Shown here one piece after another: positions 1 through 7,763 of a stretch of 27,694 bases of DNA (the stretch's first letter is position 1; the number at the start of each line of letters is the position of its first letter). The stretch lies in contig CAZWHQ010000049.1 of NCBI GenBank assembly GCA_964633715.1, positions 1 to 27,694 on the forward strand, given 5' to 3'. The position numbers and the translations under genes are program-made. The stretch is from JAUWVG01 sp964633715 (GTDB lineage: Bacteria; Acidobacteriota; Aminicenantia; Aminicenantales; Aminicenantaceae). Under the pieces are notes generated by a model, which was not told the origin of the DNA, did no database searches, and worked only from the letters and a program-made list of their open reading frames with translations.

Positions 1-43
1 ATATTAGCACGGGTAGAAAAAAATGGCCTTCTAGATGATTATC

Positions 44-116
44 GGATGGACGTCGAGTCTCTGTCTCCATCCACATTCATATGTGATGGAGGCAGAACTC
101 GTTAGGGTTCCTGTCC
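44..116 (-). repeat. 73-bp structured repeat, copy L
   Basis: Read on the minus strand this element begins GGAC (116-113) and ends GTCCATCC (51-44). About 57 of 74 hand-aligned columns match the copy at 27495-27567, which lies in the opposite orientation. It folds as follows: an outer stem 116-113 with 51-48; an internal loop containing GGAACCCT; a 9-bp stem pairing 101-93 with 63-54, interrupted by one unpaired G at 59; a small internal loop; and a terminal hairpin pairing 89-81 with 76-67, with an unpaired G at 71 and a 4-nt loop. The flanks do not match those of the other copy, so the repeat unit is only this segment. No family was recognised. Confidence 0.75.
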
Positions 117-224
117 GACTTAAAATAAAATTGAAGGGACCATGCCCGCTCGTCCTCTTCGTGCGGATTTCTCCATTATCTTCCCAGAATCTTTAGAATC
201 ATGGCATAAGGAGACATGTTGAAG

Positions 225-253
225 TTGACATGGTAAAAGGAGTCTGGTAGAAA
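225..253 (+). promoter_or_regulatory. Sigma70-type promoter for thiD
   Basis: TTGACA (225-230), a 17-bp spacer and TAGAAA (248-253). The -35 is perfect and the -10 matches 4 of 6. The thiD ATG at 276 follows a leader of roughly 15 nt that has no clear Shine-Dalgarno site. Confidence 0.5.
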
Positions 254-275
254 TCCTTTTGGCTGAACAACAAAA

Positions 276-1088
276 ATGAAGAAAGTCCTATTGACCATTG
301 CTGGGTATGATCCGACCTCAGGAGCTGGCGCTGTCCTCGATATAAACGTATTCCAGCATCTTGGTTTCGCAGGGATGGGGATCATCACCTCACTGACAGC
401 ACAAAACACCCAGCAGGTCAGCAGGGTGTATTGTCCTCCTGCAAATCTTATTATGGACCAATACAAAAGCTTAGGGGATGACATCCAACTCTCCGGTATA
501 AAAGTGGGCATGCTGGGATGCAAAAAAAACATTTCTCCTATTGCTGACATTTTGTCCCGGAATTCTTCAATACCTCGGATCATTGATCCTGTTTTCCAAT
601 CCAGTTCTGGCATGTGGCTTCTCGAACCAGAATCTATCCCGGATTTTTTGAATGGCATAACCGGAAAAATTACAGCTCTTACACCTAATGCTCAAGAAGC
701 TGCTCTTTTCACAGGATACAAAGTAAAAACTCTTAGAGATATGGAAAAAGCCGCCAAAAAAATCCACTCACTTTGTAAAGCTCCGTGTTTAATTACAGGT
801 GGACATTTTGAAAAAGAAACTGCAGATCTTTTTTTTGATGGGGAAAATATTCACGTCTTCAAGCATAGAAAAATTAATGCTGAAGTGCATGGCACAGGAT
901 GTTTTCTCTCATCAGCTCTACTCTCGTATTTGAGCAGAGGGGAAACCATTAAAGAAGCCTGTCAACAGGCCATCGATATGACCTATGCAAACATTAAACG
1001 CTCTGTTCGAACCGGCCATGGGCAAAACCTTTTTTCCCTGCCTCTTTCGTTTGAACCAAAAATCTCTGCAGAAGAATTGGGCCAATAA
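276..1088 (+). CDS. thiD: Hydroxymethylpyrimidine/phosphomethylpyrimidine kinase (ThiD)
   Basis: This 270-residue cytoplasmic kinase of the ribokinase-like ThiD family phosphorylates hydroxymethylpyrimidine and its monophosphate in thiamine synthesis. The N-terminal substrate loop reads GYDPTSGAGAVLD (residues 10-22; GSDSGGGAG-like in most ThiD), followed by a typical GMGIITSLTAQNT strand-helix (33-45). The C-terminal anion-hole motif HGTGC (205-209) carries the catalytic Cys209. Length is normal for the family. No other thi gene is nearby, so the gene stands alone behind its own promoter. The last 95 bp overlap the 3' end of the opposing antiporter gene. A pyridoxal-kinase-like activity is possible within this family, but the motifs favour ThiD. 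Confidence 0.88.
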   Translation: MKKVLLTIAGYDPTSGAGAVLDINVFQHLGFAGMGIITSLTAQNTQQVSRVYCPPANLIMDQYKSLGDDIQLSGIKVGMLGCKKNISPIADILSRNSSIPRIIDPVFQSSSGMWLLEPESIPDFLNGITGKITALTPNAQEAALFTGYKVKTLRDMEKAAKKIHSLCKAPCLITGGHFEKETADLFFDGENIHVFKHRKINAEVHGTGCFLSSALLSYLSRGETIKEACQQAIDMTYANIKRSVRTGHGQNLFSLPLSFEPKISAEELGQ

Positions 1089-2304
1089 TCTGGTTCAGGG
1101 CAATGATAGCAAGAACTAAAGTTTTAAATTCCCCTCCCCAGCTTGGAATACTCTCTTCGACAACAATCGCCATTCCCAGAGCAACCCCAGCCTGAGAAAT
1201 AAAACCTGTCCAGATCTTTTTTTGCACTCTTGTATCATCTCGAGCAAACTTTGCACCAAAATAGGTTCCAAGAAATTTGAAACCTCCCCTTAAAAGAACA
1301 CAAAATAATGCGAGAAGCCAACCTGCTTTTAAGGCGTCCAAATTCAGAGAAGCCCCTGAAATCGCAAAAAAAACAACATAAACAGGCAGGGAACTTTTCT
1401 CTATGGCTAAAATGAGTTTATCTCCCTGAGCCGAGAAGTTTTCGACAAGAAAGCCAGCCGTCAGACAAATGAGCAGAGGATGATAATCGTAACTTTGAGA
1501 AATCTGGTAGGTAAAAAAAGCAATACTCAAAATAAATACAGTGAGCTCTTTTCTAATATATTTGAGATAGAGAATGATACTCCCTCCAACAATAAGTCCT
1601 ATTCCAACAGAAAGGCCAACTTCTTTCAGAATTATCAGGAGAAAGTTCACATCAAAATTGTTAGAAAGAGATGTCACAGACATTGAAATCGACAGAGAAA
1701 ATGCGAAAAGAATAATGATAAAAAAATCTTTGACTACGGCAACACTGAGAACGAGGTCGCTATATTTGCCTACAGATCGTGTTTCATTGATAATAGCGAT
1801 GGTGGTGGAGGGGGAGGTCGCTGTCGCTAAGATCCCCAGCAGCAAAGAAAATGCGAAAACTGTAGACGCTGTCATTTCAGAAAATATCGGAAAAATTGAC
1901 CTTGCCACATAGCCGAATAAAATGAAACCGCCAACAATGACCAGAGTCTGGAAGAGGACGACATAAGAAATTGTCTTCAATCTTTCTCTTAATCTTTTGA
2001 TCTGCATTTCTCCACCAGCAGTGAGAGCAATCAAACTGAGAGCCAACCCGTCGAGAAGTTGAAGTCCCCGGACATCCGTTGAGGAGAGAAATTTCATCAC
2101 ATAAGGACCACAGACTATCCCGGCAACGATAAAACCTGTAATTTGAGGCAGTTTAATACGACTGGTTTGTTTGCCAAATAGAAACGCAAATATAAGGATA
2201 AAACCGAGAGCAATAGACGTGCTTTTTTGTGGATTGGTGAAAGGGAAAAGAGCCGAACTCTTTAATAACAACATGCACAGAAAAACTGATATCAGAGGAA
2301 TCAT
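994..2304 (-). CDS. Cation:proton antiporter, CPA2 type (second of a tandem pair)
   Basis: A 436-residue integral membrane protein with about 12 hydrophobic segments and no C-terminal RCK/TrkA domain, resembling Na+(K+)/H+ exchangers of the CPA2/KefB-like group. The stretch ITGFIVAGIVCGPYVM (about 55-70) matches the conserved early helix (LGYLLAGILLGP-like) of these exchangers. A following segment with TATSPSTTIAIINE corresponds to the ion-binding region. Its ATG overlaps the TGA of the upstream antiporter gene (ATGA), so the two are translationally coupled and may form one complex. It is the last gene of the run that starts at 7639. Its 3' end runs 95 bp into thiD on the other strand. Ion specificity cannot be read from the sequence. 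Confidence 0.85.
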   Translation of the reverse strand: MIPLISVFLCMLLLKSSALFPFTNPQKSTSIALGFILIFAFLFGKQTSRIKLPQITGFIVAGIVCGPYVMKFLSSTDVRGLQLLDGLALSLIALTAGGEMQIKRLRERLKTISYVVLFQTLVIVGGFILFGYVARSIFPIFSEMTASTVFAFSLLLGILATATSPSTTIAIINETRSVGKYSDLVLSVAVVKDFFIIILFAFSLSISMSVTSLSNNFDVNFLLIILKEVGLSVGIGLIVGGSIILYLKYIRKELTVFILSIAFFTYQISQSYDYHPLLICLTAGFLVENFSAQGDKLILAIEKSSLPVYVVFFAISGASLNLDALKAGWLLALFCVLLRGGFKFLGTYFGAKFARDDTRVQKKIWTGFISQAGVALGMAIVVEESIPSWGGEFKTLVLAIIALNQIIGPILLQRFLVQTKEAGKKGFAHGRFEQSV

Positions 2305-3515
2305 GTTTTTTCTTCCGTATTACATTTAAAAAGAGAATGTTTCAATCCAAGAGGACTCAAGAGTTCACTTAAGATAATTGAGAGAAGAGCAACCGACAAA
2401 AATATATCTGTCAGAGGGAGTGAATAGGTCAATTTTAGGCTGACAGCAAAGGCGACACCAATTCCACCCGAAGACAAAAAGCTCAGTCCAAAAGCAGGTG
2501 AAAGTTTTATGGGAAAAGATAAAAGACGTCCTATCACCGGAAGAGATGCGGTATAACCGAGCACGCGGAGCGTAAAAATCAGGATGACAAGCAGGACAAT
2601 TTTATAATCGACATTAAATTCCCAGAGTGCACCTATAAGAAGAAGAAAAATAATAAATAAGGGTTTTTCTGTCGAAAGAAGAATGGGATATATTTTTTCC
2701 TGGATTTTAGTCAGATTAGAAAATGTGACTCCCAGCACCATTCCCAAATAGAGTGGAGGCAGATTAAAATAAAATGCAGCCCCGGAGACAAAAAAAACGA
2801 GCCCTAAAAGATAGACGAGTAAATCCTGCTCTTGATTTTTCCTCTTGGTCAAAACATGAAACAAAATACCAACAAGAACGGGAAAGGCAGTTGATGCCAC
2901 AAGCCGAATCAGTCCGCTGCCCAAAACCTTTGATTCCATAAAAGGGAAATGCCAAAAAGAAAAGAGGAGAGCCAGCCCGACAATCCCCCAGAAACCGCTT
3001 ACACTGACTAAAAAACGAGCAAGATAAAAATATTTCCCTCTTGATGAAGAGAACGCAAGAGATGCATTGATGAGCGTAGGAGAATTCAAACTGATAAGGA
3101 GGCCCAATGCCAAAGCCATCCCATAGAGAAGGAATGTTGGCTCAGAAATATACAAAACTTTGAGGAGGAAAAAAAGCCCAAAGAAAACGACAGCAAAAGT
3201 GAACAAAAACTGCAGGTAGGACAGACCAAGATATTTTCTCGGAAACCGGCGCAAGTATTTGAGTTCGAGCTGAAAACCGAATAAAAATCCAATCCATCCC
3301 AATCCAAGACCGATCAAGGGTGTCAACTCCCGCAGCACCTGTAGGCTCAATATATTGAGGACTTCTCTACCCAGATAAAAGCCCACAAAAATGTAAATCA
3401 ATCCGGATAGAAAAAGAAATGTCAGTGGAGAAAGATAACTCTTCCTGCGGACGATGAGCCTGGAGCCCAGGAAGGCGAGAAGCATAAGAAGCCCGAATGC
3501 ATAGATGGCTTGCAT
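2301..3515 (-). CDS. Cation:proton antiporter, CPA2 type (first of a tandem pair)
   Basis: A 404-residue polytopic membrane protein, about 11-12 helices, in the same family as the next gene but clearly diverged from it. It has the charged loop after the third helix region (QLELKYLRRFPRK, about 102-114). A segment with LLISLNSPTLINASLAF (about 139-155) takes the place of the usual TSPTV-type motif of these exchangers. No cytoplasmic nucleotide-binding domain is attached. It starts 5 nt after the PII-like gene without an obvious Shine-Dalgarno site, which suggests coupling, and overlaps the following antiporter by 4 nt. Separate PtsN-like and PII-like proteins just upstream are plausible regulators in place of an RCK domain; this is inference from context. 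Confidence 0.8.
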   Translation of the reverse strand: MQAIYAFGLLMLLAFLGSRLIVRRKSYLSPLTFLFLSGLIYIFVGFYLGREVLNILSLQVLRELTPLIGLGLGWIGFLFGFQLELKYLRRFPRKYLGLSYLQFLFTFAVVFFGLFFLLKVLYISEPTFLLYGMALALGLLISLNSPTLINASLAFSSSRGKYFYLARFLVSVSGFWGIVGLALLFSFWHFPFMESKVLGSGLIRLVASTAFPVLVGILFHVLTKRKNQEQDLLVYLLGLVFFVSGAAFYFNLPPLYLGMVLGVTFSNLTKIQEKIYPILLSTEKPLFIIFLLLIGALWEFNVDYKIVLLVILIFTLRVLGYTASLPVIGRLLSFPIKLSPAFGLSFLSSGGIGVAFAVSLKLTYSLPLTDIFLSVALLSIILSELLSPLGLKHSLFKCNTEEKT

Positions 3516-3520
3516 GGATT

Positions 3521-3856
3521 TTATATATCAGGCTTGAGTCCCTCCACACGGTCAAGCGGCAAGGTGAACACAATCCCAGTCCCGGGTTGTCCGAGATCAC
3601 CTAAAATCTTTTTTAATACTTTAATAACAGGCTCTTCTTTATTGTTTCTGATTACAGAAAAAATCATCTTGTTATGAGGTTTTGCTCCTGCAAACATAAA
3701 ACGGAGGCCGGCAAAAATTGGGACTTCTTCGCTAATGACATGGCCCATCCCAATGCTGTCGATTATTGTCGCCCCAGTCACTCCGACTTCAAGGAATCCT
3801 TCCAAGACTTCTTCGAGTTTTTCCACCTTGTTTAGTATGAGTACGAGTAGCTTCAT
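3521..3856 (-). CDS. PII-like signalling protein
   Basis: This 111-residue protein has the ferredoxin-like beta-alpha-beta layout of the PII (GlnB/GlnK) superfamily. The MKLLVLILNKVEKLEEVLEGF start and the GVTGATIIDS motif parallel GlnB's KIDAIIKPFKLDDV and GITGMTV. The T-loop region is different and shorter, and lacks the GlnB Tyr-51 uridylylation context. The C-terminal part keeps a glycine-rich loop (GDLGQPGTGIVFTLPLDRV) at the position of GlnB's TGKIGDGKIFVFDV. It is therefore best called PII-like, probably a trimeric nucleotide sensor, rather than GlnB. The gene overlaps the ptsN-like gene upstream by 4 nt (ATGA) and is followed 5 nt later by the antiporter pair, the likely targets. Confidence 0.72.
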   Translation of the reverse strand: MKLLVLILNKVEKLEEVLEGFLEVGVTGATIIDSIGMGHVISEEVPIFAGLRFMFAGAKPHNKMIFSVIRNNKEEPVIKVLKKILGDLGQPGTGIVFTLPLDRVEGLKPDI

Positions 3857-4317
3857 CCGATTTTTTCCTCTTCATTTTCAAGGAGTCGACAGACTTCTAG
3901 AGGACTTTTTATCTTTTGGACCTTCTCGACAAAATTTGTCTCCTTAACCAGGCGGCATATGTGCGCAAGAATTCTAAGCTGGATTCCCGGTCTGTCTGTA
4001 TTTCCCAAGATCAAAAAAAAGACAAACGCCGGCATCTGGTCTGCGGCCCCAAAATCGGTGCCCTCTTTTACAATACCTAAAGCAAGAAAAGGCTCCTGGA
4101 TTTCATCTATAAGAGCATGGGGAACGGCAATCCCTTGTTCTAGTCCCGTACTCCCTAAACTCTCTCTTTTTAGAAGTTCCTTGAGGATGGCTTTTTCATC
4201 GCAGATCAAATTCCTATTTTTTAGTTCCTTAGTAAAATCTGCCAACACCTGTGCCTTATCCCCGGGTTTCATATCAAATAAAATATGAGTTTCATCGAGC
4301 AGGTCACATATTTTCAT
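3853..4317 (-). CDS. PTS IIA domain protein (PtsN-like)
   Basis: A 154-residue stand-alone PTS EIIA type-2 domain of the fructose/nitrogen-PTS class. The phosphorylation motif GIAVPHALI (62-70) keeps the phospho-accepting His67, and the preceding LLKRESLGSTGLEQG is typical. No HPr, EI or IIBC gene is in the window, so a regulatory role is likelier than sugar uptake. EIIA-Ntr proteins are known regulators of potassium transport in enterobacteria, which fits the antiporters downstream. An AGAGG ribosome site lies 6 nt before the ATG. The gene follows the acylase after 14 nt and overlaps the PII-like gene by 4 nt. Confidence 0.85.
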   Translation of the reverse strand: MKICDLLDETHILFDMKPGDKAQVLADFTKELKNRNLICDEKAILKELLKRESLGSTGLEQGIAVPHALIDEIQEPFLALGIVKEGTDFGAADQMPAFVFFLILGNTDRPGIQLRILAHICRLVKETNFVEKVQKIKSPLEVCRLLENEEEKIG

Positions 4318-4331
4318 ATTTTGCCTCTATA

Positions 4332-6644
4332 TCATTTATTCTCAATGGGATTCAAAATCCAGATTCCCTTGGAACTTGATTCGATGTCTTCAGGTCTATA
4401 CAACATCGGATGATACAATCCCTCAAGCCACAAAGAAATCTGATCATCGTAAAATCTGCTTAGAAAATGTCCACTCTGGCCAGAAGTCAAAACACAGACA
4501 GAATTTGTCCAATCCGATAAATCCACTATCAGCCGGCAGGAGGCCCCGTGTGTCGTCTCATAATTTTCAGAAAAAGTGGACTTGACTGTAAAGCGATCTC
4601 CGCTGACAGGAAACTTCCCTAAATTAAAAAACTTAAAGAAAGGAACCTGTCCAAGGATATGCTGATAATTCAGAGAATGTATGTCTTCCCAGTCCCACAT
4701 CTCTTGAGATCCCTGTTTTCCAGAGATCAAGTCGTAAGCTTCTTTCATACTTCTATTGATTATGTCTTCCCAAGTTTCAACTTCAGGCGTGTTTTTATTA
4801 TCCCACCAAGAAGATTCAGGAGAAGACATGAGACGGAGCAGCCCCGCCCGTTTACGATAAGTTCTTTTATTAAAACTTTCATAATCTTCCCCGAGTTCAT
4901 CTGAAAAAACTTCTCGTGATAATATCTCTAAGAAAACATTAAATAAGGCAGGCTCTGCTCCAGCTCCCATTTTTTTATCCCAGTTAGCCAACAGATTAAA
5001 TCCTTTTTGAGAGCTCTGCTCTTCACTCTCGGCATCCTTGAGAAGAGTCAGAAAAAGTTCCGCTTTTTTATTAAATATATCGTTCTGGATTTTCATAAAG
5101 GATTCAACATTATGAGAACTTCTCTGTTCGAGAAGTTCTTTCACTCTATCCGCCCTAAACGGCGCATCCCAATCCACACTGATATAGAAGGGATAATCTT
5201 TAGGCGTAATATTTTGATTGGCTGTCACAATGATTTGCTCTTGAGGATTAAACACATTGGGCTTATCCTCTTCTGCAAGAAATCCTTGCCACCTTCCTTC
5301 CTTTTCCCATGCAGGATAGGGAAAAAGAGCTGACTCTTTCTCTCTTAAAGGAATCTTCCCGCTCAGGTAATATCCTATGTTCCCCTCTTTATCACCGTAG
5401 ACATAATTTTGAGAAGGAGCATCCAAAAGCTTGACTGCATCTGTGAAATCCTCCCAGGATTGTGCTTTATTGATTAGATATAACGCATCGGCAGTTTGCC
5501 CGCCCTCATAGATGACCCACTGCATAGAGAGAGGCCTCTCGCTTTTAGTGATTTGCGGAGTTATAATCGGACCTCGAGACGTCCACAACACTTCAAGCTT
5601 TTCTGGTTTATTCTTCCCTTTGATCTTTATGAGTTCTTCCCGTTTCATTAGGGGTTTCCATCCATCTTCATCCAGATACATATCTTCTGAATCGTTTAAT
5701 CTTTCGATATAAAGATCCTGTACATCGGCAGCGGAATTGGTTGTCCCCCATGCAATGGATTCATTATGTCCAATGATTACAAAGGGTGCTCCTGGGAGAG
5801 ACACACCCATGACATCCATCGCAGGACTCTTTAGATGGATTTCAAACCATATGGGAGGAATATTAATTTCAAGGTGAGGATCGTTGGCAAGAAGTGGTTT
5901 CTTTGAGTCCGTTTTATCTCCGGAAATCACCCAATTGTTGCTGCCCTGAAACTCAGGAGAAGTGCTGATTTCAAACTGGGATAGATTTTTCAATTCAGGA
6001 GGCAGTGAAATAATTTCCTCTTCCAATATCTCCAGTGCTTTTTCGCTGCCAACACGCTGGACCAGGTTTCCTCTCACAACTTCACTTGTATAGTCCACAC
6101 AGAGCATAAGGGCCAGGACTTGTTTAATCGCCAAAGTATCCAAAGGGGTCCATGGCTCAGGTCGACAGCGCAGAAGAATGTATTCAGGCGGCCAGCGGAA
6201 CTTCTGCGTTTTCATCCATGCGTTGACTCCGCGGCAGTAGACAAGAAGAAGATCCTTCATCTGTGTTGAAAGCTTACGGTAGTCCTTGAGGGTGGCCTCC
6301 TTCAGACCAAAATTCCGGAGAATTTTATCCTGATTCAGAGCAGCTTTCCCTAAAATCTCTGCCAGACGCCCGGATCCAGCTCTACGCAGAAGGTCCATCT
6401 GCCACATTCGTTCCTTGGCATGAATAAATCCGCACGCAAAAAACAGATCTTCCTCGTTTGATGCAAAGATGTGAGGAACACCCCATTCATCTGTAACAAT
6501 CCGCACCTGATTTTTAAGATCTTGGAAAACGGCGTTCCCCTTGATTTTTGGTTTACTGATGTGAAAATGCAGGAAAAGAAAGACGACAACACCTGCCACA
6601 AAAATGAAGATGGAGAGGAGAACTAATCCTAGGATTTTTTTCAT
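4332..6644 (-). CDS. Penicillin acylase family Ntn hydrolase
   Basis: A 770-residue member of the penicillin G/acyl-homoserine-lactone acylase family, amidohydrolases that self-cleave into two chains. An uncleaved-looking N-terminal signal or anchor (residues 3-28) sends it across the membrane. The alpha-chain region has RIVTDEWGVPHIFA (48-61) and FIHAKERMWQMDLLRRAGSGRL (73-94 region). The expected autoprocessing site is before Ser235 in GSNNWVISG, the N-terminal nucleophile of the beta chain. The later WGTTNSAADVQDLY segment holds the Asn expected in the oxyanion hole. Size is normal. It starts 2 nt after the binding-protein gene. The substrate (acyl amide, AHL or peptide) cannot be told from sequence, and its link to the antiporters downstream is not obvious. 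Confidence 0.88.
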   Translation of the reverse strand: MKKILGLVLLSIFIFVAGVVVFLFLHFHISKPKIKGNAVFQDLKNQVRIVTDEWGVPHIFASNEEDLFFACGFIHAKERMWQMDLLRRAGSGRLAEILGKAALNQDKILRNFGLKEATLKDYRKLSTQMKDLLLVYCRGVNAWMKTQKFRWPPEYILLRCRPEPWTPLDTLAIKQVLALMLCVDYTSEVVRGNLVQRVGSEKALEILEEEIISLPPELKNLSQFEISTSPEFQGSNNWVISGDKTDSKKPLLANDPHLEINIPPIWFEIHLKSPAMDVMGVSLPGAPFVIIGHNESIAWGTTNSAADVQDLYIERLNDSEDMYLDEDGWKPLMKREELIKIKGKNKPEKLEVLWTSRGPIITPQITKSERPLSMQWVIYEGGQTADALYLINKAQSWEDFTDAVKLLDAPSQNYVYGDKEGNIGYYLSGKIPLREKESALFPYPAWEKEGRWQGFLAEEDKPNVFNPQEQIIVTANQNITPKDYPFYISVDWDAPFRADRVKELLEQRSSHNVESFMKIQNDIFNKKAELFLTLLKDAESEEQSSQKGFNLLANWDKKMGAGAEPALFNVFLEILSREVFSDELGEDYESFNKRTYRKRAGLLRLMSSPESSWWDNKNTPEVETWEDIINRSMKEAYDLISGKQGSQEMWDWEDIHSLNYQHILGQVPFFKFFNLGKFPVSGDRFTVKSTFSENYETTHGASCRLIVDLSDWTNSVCVLTSGQSGHFLSRFYDDQISLWLEGLYHPMLYRPEDIESSSKGIWILNPIENK

Positions 6645-6646
6645 TC

Positions 6647-7639
6647 TTACTCGACATTGTTTTTATCTTGATTGACAATCTCGTCAGCCCTGCCGATGAT
6701 ATCATCTTTAAATACAATCCCCTGTTTCCTCGCCGCTTCTAGATTGAGATGGAGTTTGATCTCTGACTTTTTCATGTATTGAATAGGAATATTTTTGGGA
6801 CTTACTCCATTTTTAACTTGAAGAACAATCTGGCCCGCCTTATAACCCATGTCATAAAAATCCCATCCCATTGCGGCACAGGCCCCATTCAGTGTATGAG
6901 GAGGAAATCCGCCAAAAAGAGGAATCGCATTTTCTTCCGCCACTCTTCCAATGACTTCAAATGATGCATTCATCGTATTATCTGAAATCTGGTAGATAGC
7001 ATCAACTTTATCGTTGATCAAAGCTTGTGCCTTCAATAGAATTTCATTTGCACTGGCGATCGAGACTGCCTTTATCTCTAAATTCAGTTCCTCTGCTCCC
7101 TTTTTAGCTAGATCCAGATAATACTCGGAATTGCGCTCAGCAGGAGTCCATAAGGTTCCAATTGTCTTTACATCGGGAAGCACTTCCTTAATAAAAATCA
7201 AACCTTCCTTGATTGGCCCCTTTGAGGAGATCCCTGTCACATTGCTCAAATGGTCACTCTCATCGTTCCCTGCACCCACCAGAAAGGGATTGGCCACTGA
7301 AGAAAATACAATGGGGATTTTTCGAGTCGCATGAAGAATAGCCTGCAGGCAAGGTGTTGAAAATACAATAATCATGTCCACTTCATCTGCGACCAACTTC
7401 TTGGCAATTTTCTGGGCTTCAGGAATACTCCCTTTTGCATTTTGGTAGTACAGCAGAACATTTTCCTTATCGAACAATCCATTGTCTTCGAGGGCAGCTA
7501 AAACTCCTCTGCGAACATCCTTAAGGGTCGGCGCATCCGTAAACCAGAATATTCCAAGAGTGTAGAGGTCGGATTTTTCTTTTTGGCAGCTGGTGAAAAA
7601 CAAGACAAAAAGTGTAAAAAATATATAATATTTTCTCAT
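6647..7639 (-). CDS. ABC transporter substrate-binding lipoprotein
   Basis: A 330-residue periplasmic binding protein of the ABC_sub_bind (TrpX-like, PF04392-type) group. The N-terminus is a lipoprotein signal with Cys18 after a loose FTS lipobox, followed by a polar stretch. The body shows the typical layout: IFWFTDAPTLKDVRRGVLAAL, then MIIVFSTPCLQAILHATRKIPIVFSSVANP, then the second lobe with DAIYQISDNTMNASFEVI. Members often bind aromatic amino acids or other small ligands. No permease or ATPase gene is adjacent, so this is an orphan. It is the first gene of the run that ends with the antiporters and has its own promoter upstream. Confidence 0.83.
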   Translation of the reverse strand: MRKYYIFFTLFVLFFTSCQKEKSDLYTLGIFWFTDAPTLKDVRRGVLAALEDNGLFDKENVLLYYQNAKGSIPEAQKIAKKLVADEVDMIIVFSTPCLQAILHATRKIPIVFSSVANPFLVGAGNDESDHLSNVTGISSKGPIKEGLIFIKEVLPDVKTIGTLWTPAERNSEYYLDLAKKGAEELNLEIKAVSIASANEILLKAQALINDKVDAIYQISDNTMNASFEVIGRVAEENAIPLFGGFPPHTLNGACAAMGWDFYDMGYKAGQIVLQVKNGVSPKNIPIQYMKKSEIKLHLNLEAARKQGIVFKDDIIGRADEIVNQDKNNVE

Positions 7640-7663
7640 TTCAGGGTGACTTCAATTTTTTTT

Positions 7664-7692
7664 ATCATATAAAAAAATAAAGTGATGAGCAA
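7664..7692 (-). promoter_or_regulatory. Promoter of the binding protein/acylase/antiporter run
   Basis: On the minus strand TTGCTC (7692-7687), a 17-bp spacer and TATGAT (7669-7664). The ATG at 7639 lies about 18 nt after the expected start of transcription. No strong Shine-Dalgarno site is visible. Confidence 0.5.
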
Positions 7693-7725
7693 CTCCTTTT
7701 CTTTATATAAAGACATAATTCTTGA

Positions 7726-7754
7726 TTGAGCAAATAGGGGGGATTGTTTACAAT
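7726..7754 (+). promoter_or_regulatory. Promoter of the DUF72 gene, near-leaderless
   Basis: TTGAGC (7726-7731), a 17-bp spacer and TACAAT (7749-7754). The ATG at 7764 is only 9 nt downstream of the -10, so the transcript would have almost no leader, which matches the absence of a ribosome site. Confidence 0.5.
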
Positions 7755-7763
7755 AGTCTCAAT

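Noticed and set aside
44..116. Integron attC site
   Set aside because: The architecture (paired boxes, bulged G, variable hairpin tip) is similar and copy L has GTTAGGG, but copy R has GTAAGGG, the matching RYYYAAC end is missing, and no cassette array or integrase is present.
44..116. Known ribozyme or riboswitch (twister, hammerhead, ykkC-type)
   Set aside because: Isolated strings such as CCTAAC and AGGGTTCC look familiar, but the required conserved cores and pseudoknot partners are absent on both strands.
176..658. Open frame of 160 codons antisense to thiD
   Set aside because: It is a shadow of thiD; no family features, and it runs through the thiD promoter.
7722..7763. N-terminal extension of the DUF72 protein from a TTG
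   Set aside because: It overlaps the -35/-10 promoter, has no ribosome site, and the family begins at the MARYF-like sequence.
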